The notes below the pieces were generated by a model, which saw nothing but the letters and a program-made list of their open reading frames with translations, ran no database searches and was not told the DNA's origin. Of a DNA stretch of 64,000 nt, positions 56,768-64,000 are shown one piece after another (the stretch's first letter is position 1; each line of letters begins with the position of its first letter). The translations under genes and the position numbers were made by a program. The stretch covers positions 124,001 to 188,000 of the forward strand of contig NZ_PDWP01000002.1 of NCBI RefSeq assembly GCF_010093235.1. The letters are read 5' to 3'. The DNA is from Pseudoxanthomonas suwonensis (lineage in GTDB: Bacteria > Pseudomonadota > Gammaproteobacteria > Xanthomonadales > Xanthomonadaceae).

Positions 56768-57097
56768 ATGGCCTATACCAACCACTATCCTGAAACCGAG
56801 CCCTCGCGTGCCGAGGTGGATGCGCGCGGGGAGGTGTTGCTGCTGGAGTTCGGGGCGCCGTGGTGCCCGCACTGCCAGGGCGCGCAGTCGGCGATCGAGG
56901 CTTTCGTGGCCGAGCATCCTCATCTGCAGCACATCAAGGTCGAGGATGGCCGCGGCAAGCCGCTGGGGCGCTCGTTCAAGGTCAAGCTGTGGCCGACCCT
57001 GGTGCTGCTGTATCGGGGCGAGGAACTGGCGCGGGTGGTGCGCCCGGTGGCCGGGGAGGACCTGGAGCCGCTGCGCGGGGCGATGGTCGGGGGCTGA
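56768..57097 (+). CDS. Thioredoxin-family protein
   Basis: The 109-residue product has a thioredoxin fold with the redox motif CPHC in FGAPWCPHCQGAQ near residue 33 and a cis-Pro region LWPTLVLL near residue 75. It lacks a signal peptide, so it is probably cytosolic. The motif CPHC is less common than CGPC and resembles DsbA-like chemistry. ATG 56768 has GGAGG 5 nt upstream; this ribosome-binding site lies directly beside a palindromic repeat. The next gene follows at 57107. Confidence 0.9.
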   Translation: MAYTNHYPETEPSRAEVDARGEVLLLEFGAPWCPHCQGAQSAIEAFVAEHPHLQHIKVEDGRGKPLGRSFKVKLWPTLVLLYRGEELARVVRPVAGEDLEPLRGAMVGG

Positions 57098-57106
57098 GGC
57101 GTGGTG

Positions 57107-57772
57107 ATGAAGTATCCCGGCGTGATGGTGGTGGTGTCGCTCGCGCTCGCGGGTTGCGCGGGTACGGCGGAGCGGAGCGGGCGGGATGCCGCCGTGGGCG
57201 AAGCGGCGGAAGCCGCCGTGGCCGCCTCGCCAGCGGCGTCGTCTGCCTCCACGGCGGCGCCGGCAACGCCAGCGGTCGCCGATCCGCTTGCGCGCTTCGC
57301 CACGCCGGCCGAAGGCATCCGTTCCGGCGGCCGGATCAGTGCCGCGGACCTGCCCGCGCTGCAGGCGGCCGGCATCACCCGGGTGATCGACCTCACCCCC
57401 GATGCCGAGACGCCCGATTTCGACGAAGCGGCCGCCGTGCGCGCCGCCGGCCTGCGCTATGACAACCTGCCCATCGCCGGGCCGGCCGACCTGGACCGCG
57501 TCGCGGTCCAGGCCTTCGATGCGCTGCTGGCCGAAGGCCAGGGCCGGACCCTGGTGCATTGCGCCAGCGGCAACCGCGTCGGCGCACTGGCCGCGTTGCG
57601 CGCGGCCTGGCTGCAGGGCGCCGACGACGACGCGGCCCTCGCCGAGGGCCGGCGCTGGGGTCTTACCGGGCTGGAGCCGGTGGTGCGCCAGCAACTGCTG
57701 CGCGAGCGCTGCCTGGCCGAAGCCGGTAGCGCCGCCCATGCAGGCGATGCCACGCGTTGCGACGCCGGCTGA
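57107..57772 (+). CDS. DUF442-like phosphatase lipoprotein, intact copy
   Basis: The 221-residue product has a lipoprotein signal (VSLALAGC), an Ala-rich linker (about residues 18–60), then a dual-specificity-phosphatase-like domain. Conserved text includes GGRISAADLPALQAAGITRV, DLTPDAETPDFDEAA and the loop VHCASGNRVGALAAL near residue 146 (Cys–4 residues–Arg, as in DUF442 proteins). The substrate is unknown. It is the full-length paralogue of the frameshifted gene at 30176. ATG 57107 has GAGG at proper distance; GTG 57101 is an alternative. It probably forms an operon with the thioredoxin gene. Confidence 0.85.
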   Translation: MKYPGVMVVVSLALAGCAGTAERSGRDAAVGEAAEAAVAASPAASSASTAAPATPAVADPLARFATPAEGIRSGGRISAADLPALQAAGITRVIDLTPDAETPDFDEAAAVRAAGLRYDNLPIAGPADLDRVAVQAFDALLAEGQGRTLVHCASGNRVGALAALRAAWLQGADDDAALAEGRRWGLTGLEPVVRQQLLRERCLAEAGSAAHAGDATRCDAG

Positions 57773-57778
57773 GACGGC

Positions 57779-58540
57779 TCAGGCCTTGCGTGCGCTGAGG
57801 AAGGTCCACAGGTCCTGGTAGGACGGCACCAGCACGTCCTGCTCGCAGCGCTCCACGAAATGCGCGTCCACCGCCTGCCGGATCAGCGGCAGCACCTCGC
57901 GGCGCAGGATGCGGTCGGCTGCATCGTCGCGGCCGTGCCCGCAGCACTGCATGCTCAGCACGCCGCCCGGGCGCAGGGCGCGCGCGATATGGCCGATGAT
58001 GCCGGTGATGAATTCGGCGCGCGACTGGCCCTCGCGCACCGGATCCATGGTCAGGTCGTAGACCACCGCGTCCAGGTCGTGCGCCTGCGCGATCCAGGCG
58101 AAGGCGTCGCCGGTGACGATCCGGGCGTGCGGGCTGTCGAAGGCGTCGCCGCACAGCGCCGACAGGTGCTCGCGGCACAGCGCCATCACCCGCGGGTCGA
58201 TCTCGACCATGGTCAGTTCGGACGGCAGGCCGTCCAGCGGTTCGAGGGTGCGGATGAGCTCGGCGAGCACGCCGCCATCGCCGCCGCCGAGGACGGCGAC
58301 GCGTTCCAGGCGCGGATGGGCCAGCAGCGGGCTGGCCATGGCCACGCCGTAGGCGACGTCGGATTCGGAGATCTGCAGGTCGTCGTCCAGGAACAGCTGG
58401 CCCCCGAAGCGCGGGTGGCGGGTGACGACCGCGTGCTGCATGCCGGTATGTTCGTCGGCGAGCACGGTGTTGGAGGGGGCCGGCGGGACCGGCGGGCGGG
58501 GCAGGCGGAGTCCGGCGCGGGGGCCGTTGGCTATGGTCAA
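57779..58540 (-). CDS. Spermidine synthase-like protein
   Basis: The 253-residue product has the SpeE-type arrangement: an N-terminal strand region (GMQHAVVTRHPRFGGQLFLD), the decarboxy-SAM-binding GGGDGGVLAE near residue 80, an acidic residue in MVEIDPRV and catalytic-site-like DLTMDP near 160. Whether it makes spermidine or is a related aminopropyl- or methyltransferase is not certain. TTG 58540 has GAGGA 7 nt upstream and is preferred; the open frame continues to 58825. It is convergent with the DUF442 gene and divergent from the KaiC-like gene. Confidence 0.82.
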   Translation of the reverse strand: MTIANGPRAGLRLPRPPVPPAPSNTVLADEHTGMQHAVVTRHPRFGGQLFLDDDLQISESDVAYGVAMASPLLAHPRLERVAVLGGGDGGVLAELIRTLEPLDGLPSELTMVEIDPRVMALCREHLSALCGDAFDSPHARIVTGDAFAWIAQAHDLDAVVYDLTMDPVREGQSRAEFITGIIGHIARALRPGGVLSMQCCGHGRDDAADRILRREVLPLIRQAVDAHFVERCEQDVLVPSYQDLWTFLSARKA

Positions 58541-58757
58541 TCCAGGGTCCTCATTCGGGAAAACGGGCCTCCCATGCTGGTCAATCCGCGCGCGAGGTTC
58601 AAGTTCGCGGCCCTGGCGGCGTGCCGCCCGCGGGTACGCGCGGGCGGCAGACGCGCTGAACCGGACAGGCCCCGGCGCCGGCCATGGCGTGGTCTTCACG
58701 TCGGAGGTCCATAGTGCGCGGATCACAGTTCCGCGCCCGGCGCGAGAGGCAGCCCGT

Positions 58758-60269
58758 ATGCAGGACGGCTCCGGCCGAAACAGCCGCACGCGCATTTCCA
58801 CCGGCAATCCCGGGCTGGACGACATCCTTGGCGGCGGATTCGATCCGCACCGCCTCTATCTCTACGAGGGCCGCCCCGGCGCGGGCAAGACCACCCTGGC
58901 CTTGCAGTTCCTGCTGGACGGCGCGCGCAATGGCGAACGGGTGCTCTACATCACCCTGTCCGAAAGCCAGCGCGAGCTGGAGCTGGTGGCCGAGCGCCAT
59001 GGCTGGGATCTGTCGGCCGTGGAAGTGGTCGAGATGGTGCCCTCCGAGGAGATGCTCGAGCAGGAGCAGGAAATGACGCTGCTGCATCCGGCCGAGGTGG
59101 AGCTGGGCCAGACCACGCGCCGGATCCTGGACCGGGTGGAGCAGGTCAATCCCACGCGGGTGGTGGTCGACAGCCTCTCGGAGCTGCGCCTGCTGGCGCA
59201 GGACTCGTTGCGCTACCGGAGGCAGGTGCTGGCGCTCAAGCAGTTCTTCGCCAACCGAAACTGCACGGTGGTGCTGCTGGACGACATGACCTCGCACGAG
59301 GGCGACCTGCAGCTGCACTCCATCTCCCATGGCGTGGTCCTGCTGGAGCAGCTGGTGATCGACTACGGTGCGGAGCGCCGCAGGATGCGGGTGATCAAGA
59401 TGCGCGGTATCGCCTTCCGCGGCGGCTTCCATGACATGAAGATCGTGCACGGCGGGATCGAGGTGTATCCGCGCCTGGTCGCCTCCGAGCACCACACCGA
59501 GTTCATTGGCGAATACACGCCAAGCGGCAGCAATGAGCTGGACCGGATGCTGGGCGGCGGCCTGGAGCGCGGCACGAACGCGCTGCTGATCGGCGCGGCC
59601 GGCGTGGGCAAGTCCTCGCTGACCCTCACCTACGCCATGGCCGCCGCGGACCGCGGCGAGCGGGTGGCGTTGTTCGCCTTCGACGAGGTCCGCGGCACCG
59701 TGGTCGCGCGTTCGCAGGCGTTGGGGCTGGACCTGGAAGCGGCCATGGAGTCCGGTCGCGTGCTGTTCCAGCAGATCGATCCGGCGGAGATGTCGCCGGG
59801 CGAGTTCGCCGCGATCGTACGCCGCCGGGTCGAGGTCGATGGCGCGCGGATGGTGGTGATCGACAGCCTCAACGGCTATCTCAACGCCATGCCGGATGGC
59901 CGCTTCCTGATCCTGCAGATGCACGAGCTGCTGAGCTACCTGGCACAGCAGGGCGTGGTCACCCTGCTGGTGCTGGCCCAGCACGGAATGGTCGGGGTAA
60001 CCGAAGCGCCGGTGGACCTCAGCTACCTCAGCGATGCGGTGCTGATGCTGCGCTACTTCGAACACGCCGGCAGGGTGCGGAGGGCGATATCGGTGATGAA
60101 GAAGCGCAGCGGCTACCACGAGCCGACCGTCCGCGAGTTCCAGCTGGGCCCCGGTGGCCTGCTGCTGGGCCCGCCCCTTTCCGGCTTCAGTGGCGTGCTC
60201 GCGGGCGTGCCGACCTATACCGGCAGCGACGAGCCCCTGCTGCCGGGTGACGGCCGTGCCGGCTCGTAG
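58758..60269 (+). CDS. KaiC-like tandem RecA-fold ATPase
   Basis: The 503-residue product has two KaiC domains. The first has Walker A GRPGAGKTTLAL near residue 39 and Walker B VVVDSLSELRLL near 137. The second has Walker A GAAGVGKSSLTL near 279 and Walker B VVIDSLNGYL near 370. Paired catalytic Glu residues are visible (ESQRELE-type in the first). KaiC-like ATPases occur in signalling proteins outside cyanobacteria; no KaiA or KaiB gene is seen here. The ATG is preceded by GAGAGG. The histidine kinase gene overlaps its end by 23 bp. Confidence 0.9.
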   Translation: MQDGSGRNSRTRISTGNPGLDDILGGGFDPHRLYLYEGRPGAGKTTLALQFLLDGARNGERVLYITLSESQRELELVAERHGWDLSAVEVVEMVPSEEMLEQEQEMTLLHPAEVELGQTTRRILDRVEQVNPTRVVVDSLSELRLLAQDSLRYRRQVLALKQFFANRNCTVVLLDDMTSHEGDLQLHSISHGVVLLEQLVIDYGAERRRMRVIKMRGIAFRGGFHDMKIVHGGIEVYPRLVASEHHTEFIGEYTPSGSNELDRMLGGGLERGTNALLIGAAGVGKSSLTLTYAMAAADRGERVALFAFDEVRGTVVARSQALGLDLEAAMESGRVLFQQIDPAEMSPGEFAAIVRRRVEVDGARMVVIDSLNGYLNAMPDGRFLILQMHELLSYLAQQGVVTLLVLAQHGMVGVTEAPVDLSYLSDAVLMLRYFEHAGRVRRAISVMKKRSGYHEPTVREFQLGPGGLLLGPPLSGFSGVLAGVPTYTGSDEPLLPGDGRAGS

Positions 60270-61923
60270 CGCCCCCGTCCTGGTATACACCCCCACCGGA
60301 CGCGATGCGGCCGTGGCGGTGGAACTGCTGCGGCGCGCCGGGATCAACGCGCATGCCTGTGCCGATTACGCGGAGTTGCTGGCAGGCCTGGACGGTGCCG
60401 GCGTGGTGGTCGTGGCCGAGGAAGGGCTGGTCGGCCAGCCGCAGGAACAGCTGGCGCGCTGGGTCGAGGAACAGCCGCCCTGGTCGGACCTTCCATTCGT
60501 GATGCTTACCAGCCAGGTGGTGCACGAGCGCGTCGCGGCCTGGCGGCAGCGCCAGATCGAGCGCCTCGGCAACGTGTCCCTGGTCGAGCGCCCGCTGCAG
60601 CCGCTGACCCTGGTCAGCGTGGTCAGGTCCGCCCTGCGGGCGCGTGGCCGCCAGCTGGAGGTGCAATCGCTGCTGGAAGCCCGCGAAGCGGCGGCGGCAG
60701 GGCTGGAAGCGAAGGTCGAACAGCGTACCGCGCAGCTGCACCAGGCCAACGACCGCCTGCGCGAGGAGATGGAACGGCGCGAGCACATCGAGGCTTCGCT
60801 GCGCCATGCGCAGAAGATGGAGGCGCTGGGCCAGCTCACCGGCGGCGTGGCGCACGACTTCAACAACCTGTTGATGGTGATCAGCGCCGGCCTGGAGATG
60901 CTCGAGCGCAGCGACGAGCCGGAGCGCCGCAAGCGGTTCATGGGTGCCATGCGCCAGGCCAGCGACCGCGGTGCATCGCTTACACGGCAGCTGCTTACGT
61001 TCTCGCGTCGGCATGCGGTGCATGCAGCGACCGCCTCGTTGCCGGCGCTGCTGGGCAACATGGGCGAGCTGCTGGACCGCAGCCTGCGCGGCGACGTGGA
61101 CGTGGACGTGCGGCTGGCGCCTGACCTGTGGCCGGTGCACGTGGACGCCGGCGAGTTCGAGATCGCCATCCTCAACCTGGCGGTCAACGCGCGCGACGCG
61201 ATGAACGGCAGTGGACGCATCACCATCCGCGCCGACAACGTGGTCGAGCGGGGCGTGGACGGCGAGCAGGAGATGGTGCGGCTGGTGGTGCGCGACACCG
61301 GCTCGGGCATGAGCGAGGAGGTCAAGGCCCGCGTGTTCGAGCCGTTCTTCACCACCAAGGATGTGGGCAAGGGGTCCGGCCTCGGGCTGGCCCAGGTGTA
61401 TGGCTTCGCCCAGCAGTCCGGGGGCAGGGTGGAGATCGATTCGGCACCCGGCCGCGGTACGGCGATCACCCTGCTGCTGCCGCGATCGCCGCATTCGCTG
61501 CCGGATGGGCAGGTGGCGCGGACCGTGGTGGCCGGCCCGGAAGCGCCGCCGAGCCGTTGCGTGCTGCTGGTGGAGGACGACGTGGAAGTGGCCAGCCTGG
61601 TGCAGGAGATGCTGCGCGCGATCGGCTGCGACGTGGTGCACGCGATGAGCGCGCGCGCGGCGCTGGGCGCGCTGGCCAACGGCCGCCACATCGACCTGGT
61701 GTTCTCCGACGTGATGATGCCCGGCGGTACCAGCGGCATCGAACTGGCGCGCGAGGTGCGCCGCCGCCGGCCCGGCCTGCCGATCCTGCTGACCAGCGGC
61801 TTCTCCGACCCGGTCGGCCCGCAGGCGCAGGCGCTGGACATCCCCGTGCTGCGCAAGCCCTACGCCCTGGACGACCTGCGCGAGGCGGTGCACCAGCAAC
61901 TCGGCGCCGCGCCGTCCGCGTAG
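60247..61923 (+). CDS. Hybrid histidine kinase/response regulator
   Basis: The 558-residue product has an N-terminal receiver-like domain (about 10–125) that lacks a clear phosphate-accepting Asp. A coiled coil follows (about 145–190), then a HisKA domain with H in GGVAHDFNNLL near 202, an ATPase domain (NLAVNARDAM, GKGSGLGLAQVYG) and a C-terminal receiver (about 437–555, Asp in LVFSDVMMPGG near 488). It probably autophosphorylates and passes phosphate to its own receiver. GTG 60247 is chosen, and it overlaps the KaiC-like gene by 23 bp, so the two are a coupled signalling pair. Confidence 0.88.
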   Translation: MTAVPARSAPVLVYTPTGRDAAVAVELLRRAGINAHACADYAELLAGLDGAGVVVVAEEGLVGQPQEQLARWVEEQPPWSDLPFVMLTSQVVHERVAAWRQRQIERLGNVSLVERPLQPLTLVSVVRSALRARGRQLEVQSLLEAREAAAAGLEAKVEQRTAQLHQANDRLREEMERREHIEASLRHAQKMEALGQLTGGVAHDFNNLLMVISAGLEMLERSDEPERRKRFMGAMRQASDRGASLTRQLLTFSRRHAVHAATASLPALLGNMGELLDRSLRGDVDVDVRLAPDLWPVHVDAGEFEIAILNLAVNARDAMNGSGRITIRADNVVERGVDGEQEMVRLVVRDTGSGMSEEVKARVFEPFFTTKDVGKGSGLGLAQVYGFAQQSGGRVEIDSAPGRGTAITLLLPRSPHSLPDGQVARTVVAGPEAPPSRCVLLVEDDVEVASLVQEMLRAIGCDVVHAMSARAALGALANGRHIDLVFSDVMMPGGTSGIELAREVRRRRPGLPILLTSGFSDPVGPQAQALDIPVLRKPYALDDLREAVHQQLGAAPSA

Positions 61924-61935
61924 CCGCGTAACCCC

Positions 61936-61964
61936 GTAGCCCGGGTAAGCGAAGCGCACCCGGG
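61936..61964. repeat. GTAG-headed REP palindrome
   Basis: GTAGCCCGGGTAAGCGAAGC followed by GCACCCGGG forms a palindrome with CCCGGGT arms. It lies 12 bp after the kinase stop. Confidence 0.85.
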
Positions 61965-62003
61965 TTCCCCCTCCCTCTGGCGGGGGCCTAACGGGGTGGG
62001 CCT

Positions 62004-62140
62004 AACGGGGTCAGAGTCACTTTTCCCCCTTTTCTTGCTGGGTTGCCTGCCAGCGTGCCCGGGAAAAGTGACTCTGACCCCGTTACCCGTTGCTGGGTTG
62101 CCTGCCAGCGTGCCCGGGAAAAGTGACTCTGACCCCGTTA
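62004..62140. repeat. GGGGTCAGAGTCACTTTT palindrome with a 55-bp tandem duplication
   Basis: The left arm AACGGGGTCAGAGTCACTT opens at 62004. A right half with a TTGCTGGGTTGCCTGCCAGC core occurs twice (62035 and 62090) at a 55-bp period. The last copy ends about 20 bp before the MATE start. The duplication of one half-palindrome is recent, since the copies are identical. Confidence 0.9.
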
Positions 62141-62159
62141 CCCGCGGCATCATTCGCCG

Positions 62160-63509
62160 ATGCCTGTGACTGACGTATCCGGCGCCGCCGCGGCGCCCCT
62201 GACCCGCGCCGCCATCGCCCGCAAGGCCTGGCCGATCATCCTGGCCAATGCCTCGGTCCCGCTGCTGGGGCTGGTCGACACCGCGGTGATCGGCCATTAC
62301 GGCGGCACCGCGGACCTCGGCGCGCTGGCGCTGGGCGCGCTGCTGTTCAACTTCGTCTACTGGAGCTTCGGCTTCCTGCGCATGGCCACTACCGGCTTCG
62401 TCGCCCAGGCCGCCGGCGCCGGCGACGAGGCCGAAGTGCGTGCGGCGCTGCTGCGTCCGTTGCTGCTGGGCGCGGGCCTGGGCCTGGCGATCTGGCTGCT
62501 GCAGTGGCCGCTGGTGGCCGGCTACTTCGCGCTGATGGATGCCAGCGCCGGAGTCGCGGCCACCGGTGCGGACTACTTCGCCGCGCGGGTGTGGGGCGCG
62601 CCGGCGGCGCTGGCGCTGTATGCCTTGTGCGGTGCGCTGGTAGGCCTGGGCCGCAGCCGCACGCTGCTGGTGGTGCAGCTGCTGCTGAATGGACTCAATG
62701 CCGCGCTGGACGTGTACCTGGCCGGCGTGCTCGACCTGGGCGCGCGCGGCATCGGCCTGGGCACGGCGATTGCCGAATGGACCACCTGCCTGGTCGCGGC
62801 TGCGGTGGTGTGGCGCATGTTGCGCGCGCGCCACCGCGACGATGAGCCGTTCCTGCCGTGGCCGCGGATCGGCGACCGCGCGCACCTGCGCCGTACGCTG
62901 GCGGCCAACGGCGACATCATGATCCGTACCCTGTGCCTGCTGGGCGGCTTCGGCTGGTTCGCGCGCCAGGGTGCGGCGATCGGCGATGCCACCCTGGCCG
63001 CCAACCACCTGCTGCTGCAGCTCGTGTCATTCAGCGCGTTCTTCCTCGACGGCTTCGCCTACGTGGCCGAGGCACAGGTGGGCCATGCGGTGGGCGCACG
63101 CGACCGCCAGCGCTTCCGCCTTGCGGTGCGGCTGAGCAGCGAGCTGGCGGTGGGGACGGCGGCGGTGCTCGCGGCGACGCTGTGGCTGGGCGGAGATGTG
63201 CTCGTACGGATACTCACCGCGTTGCCGGAAGTGAGCGCAGTTGCACTGGCGCACCTGCCCTGGGTGGCTTTGTATGTGCTGCTGTCGGTCGCCGCGTTCC
63301 AGCTGGATGGGATCTTCATCGGTGCCACAGGCACGCGGCAGATGCGCAATGCCGGGCTCGCCTCGCTGGCGGTGTTCCTGCCTGTGGCCTGGCTGGCCGT
63401 CGGAACCTGGGGCAACCACGGGCTGTGGGCGGCATTTGTGCTGTTCGTGGTCGCGCGGGCACTGGCACTGCTGCCGTATTACCGCAGGCTGGAGACGGGG
63501 CTGGGGTGA
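62160..63509 (+). CDS. dinF: DinF-type MATE efflux transporter
   Basis: The 449-residue product has about twelve transmembrane segments in two MatE halves (about 25–225 and 240–440). The first helices read WPIILANASVPLLGLVDTAV and the text GHYGGTADLGALALG is characteristic of DinF-type MATE proteins, which export cationic compounds with H+ or Na+. Start at ATG 62160, about 20 bp after a palindromic repeat. Substrate unknown. Confidence 0.92.
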   Translation: MPVTDVSGAAAAPLTRAAIARKAWPIILANASVPLLGLVDTAVIGHYGGTADLGALALGALLFNFVYWSFGFLRMATTGFVAQAAGAGDEAEVRAALLRPLLLGAGLGLAIWLLQWPLVAGYFALMDASAGVAATGADYFAARVWGAPAALALYALCGALVGLGRSRTLLVVQLLLNGLNAALDVYLAGVLDLGARGIGLGTAIAEWTTCLVAAAVVWRMLRARHRDDEPFLPWPRIGDRAHLRRTLAANGDIMIRTLCLLGGFGWFARQGAAIGDATLAANHLLLQLVSFSAFFLDGFAYVAEAQVGHAVGARDRQRFRLAVRLSSELAVGTAAVLAATLWLGGDVLVRILTALPEVSAVALAHLPWVALYVLLSVAAFQLDGIFIGATGTRQMRNAGLASLAVFLPVAWLAVGTWGNHGLWAAFVLFVVARALALLPYYRRLETGLG

Positions 63510-63656
63510 TGCCCGGAGCCCGGATAGGGCCGTGTTCCCGCGCCGTCGAAGTGCGATGACGTCCGGGCCGTCGCCACGGCTATTGCGTTCCTTGAAGCGC
63601 GATGTCCTGCTTTTTGCATCCGGGTTTACGGCAGTTCTCACTGTCCCGCAGGGCGA

Positions 63657-63751
63657 CCCGGGTGCGCTTCGCTTACCCGGGCTACCGGTCTGGACCCTTC
63701 TCCACCGTGAGATGCGTTGTAGCCCGGATAAGGCCGCAGGCCGCATCCGGG
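63657..63751. repeat. REP pair in the final intergenic region
   Basis: An inverted palindrome at 63657–63685 (CCCGGGTGCGCTTCGC … CCCGGGCTAC) and a forward one at 63719–63751 (GTAGCCCGGATAAGG … ATCCGGG) flank a short spacer. They resemble one unit of the 25498 array with order reversed. The rest of 63510–63872 has no supported gene. Confidence 0.9.
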
Positions 63752-63872
63752 TTTGCGCCACCTGGACCGTCGCCGCGGGCGCCTGCGCGATGCTGGTGCT
63801 TCCCCGGCTGGAAGTCTGCGCCCCGCTCACGCGCGTGGACGTAGCCTCGATTGCCACACGCGAGGACACGTC

Positions 63873-64000
63873 ATGACCAGGAACCACGACCAGGACCCGG
63901 CGAAGGATCCGAACCAAAGCCAGGACGGCGCTGAATCCAACCGCACCACGCCGCCGGACGCAGGGCAGGGCGAATCCCCGCCGGAGGCGCCGGCCACCGA
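63873..64000 (+). CDS. Start of an unidentified gene, cut by the window
   Basis: ATG 63873 is preceded by CGAGGACACGTC, with GAGGA as ribosome-binding site. The visible 42 codons (MTRNHDQDPAKDPNQSQ …) are open to the window end, rich in Asp, Pro and Gln, and form a disordered N-terminus. No function can be assigned from this part. Confidence 0.6.
   Translation, partial: MTRNHDQDPAKDPNQSQDGAESNRTTPPDAGQGESPPEAPAT

Overview
This window is about 70% GC with GC-rich third codon positions. Its gene families and order (yhdP–tldD–yjgA–pmbA, xseB–ispA, dnaE next to accA, and GTAG-headed palindromic repeats of the Stenotrophomonas/Xanthomonas type) point to a gammaproteobacterium of the Xanthomonadaceae/Lysobacteraceae (Lysobacter, Luteimonas, Pseudoxanthomonas or Stenotrophomonas-like). 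The genus is inferred, not proven.

Layout. 1–30 kb is mostly core genome. It holds the end of yhdP, tldD/pmbA (TldD/TldE protease) around a Tat-exported peptidase candidate and yjgA/darP, a DUF4870 membrane protein, ispA–xseB–tilS, accA, a LysR regulator, dnaE, a DUF418 membrane protein, a patatin/beta-barrel (type Vd) protein, a frameshifted D-amino-acid-dehydrogenase-like gene, glutathione reductase, an N-formylglutamate amidohydrolase-like gene, a second EF-G-like GTPase, OsmC, an amidohydrolase and purA. An eight-unit array of paired REP palindromes lies between osmC and the amidohydrolase. At 30–36 kb are a frameshifted DUF442 phosphatase-like pseudogene, a relic of an RND pump, and a four-gene export operon (TolC, HlyD, two ABC-2 permeases) with no ATPase gene. 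At 36.7–39.7 kb is a tightly coupled acyl-CoA dehydrogenase / PIG-L deacetylase / methyltransferase / glycosyltransferase cassette.

40–51.4 kb is a defence island on one strand. hsdM and hsdS are followed by two unrecognised, translationally coupled genes, a GmrSD-like DUF262/DUF1524 protein with extra DUF4357- and DUF4268-like modules, an MNT/HEPN toxin–antitoxin pair with its own palindromic operator, and hsdR. The HEPN gene has an in-frame stop 24 codons before its ancestral end, and that end still overlaps the hsdR start. The island is followed by an unusual degenerate 21-bp palindromic minisatellite. 52–64 kb holds small conserved genes, a GIY-YIG protein, DUF2058, a CDF transporter whose C-terminus is encoded by a repeat, a thioredoxin-like protein, an intact paralogue of the DUF442 pseudogene, a SpeE-like protein, a KaiC-like ATPase paired with a hybrid histidine kinase, and a DinF-type MATE transporter.

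Three repeat families punctuate the intergenic DNA: GTAG-headed REPs, a GGGGTCAGAGT palindrome family, and short CCCTCCCCCGC hairpins. Three genes or relics (18852–20104, 30176–30783, 31013–31278) each look one base short at a single point. This could be real decay or residual indel error in the assembly. No tRNA, rRNA or CRISPR array was seen.
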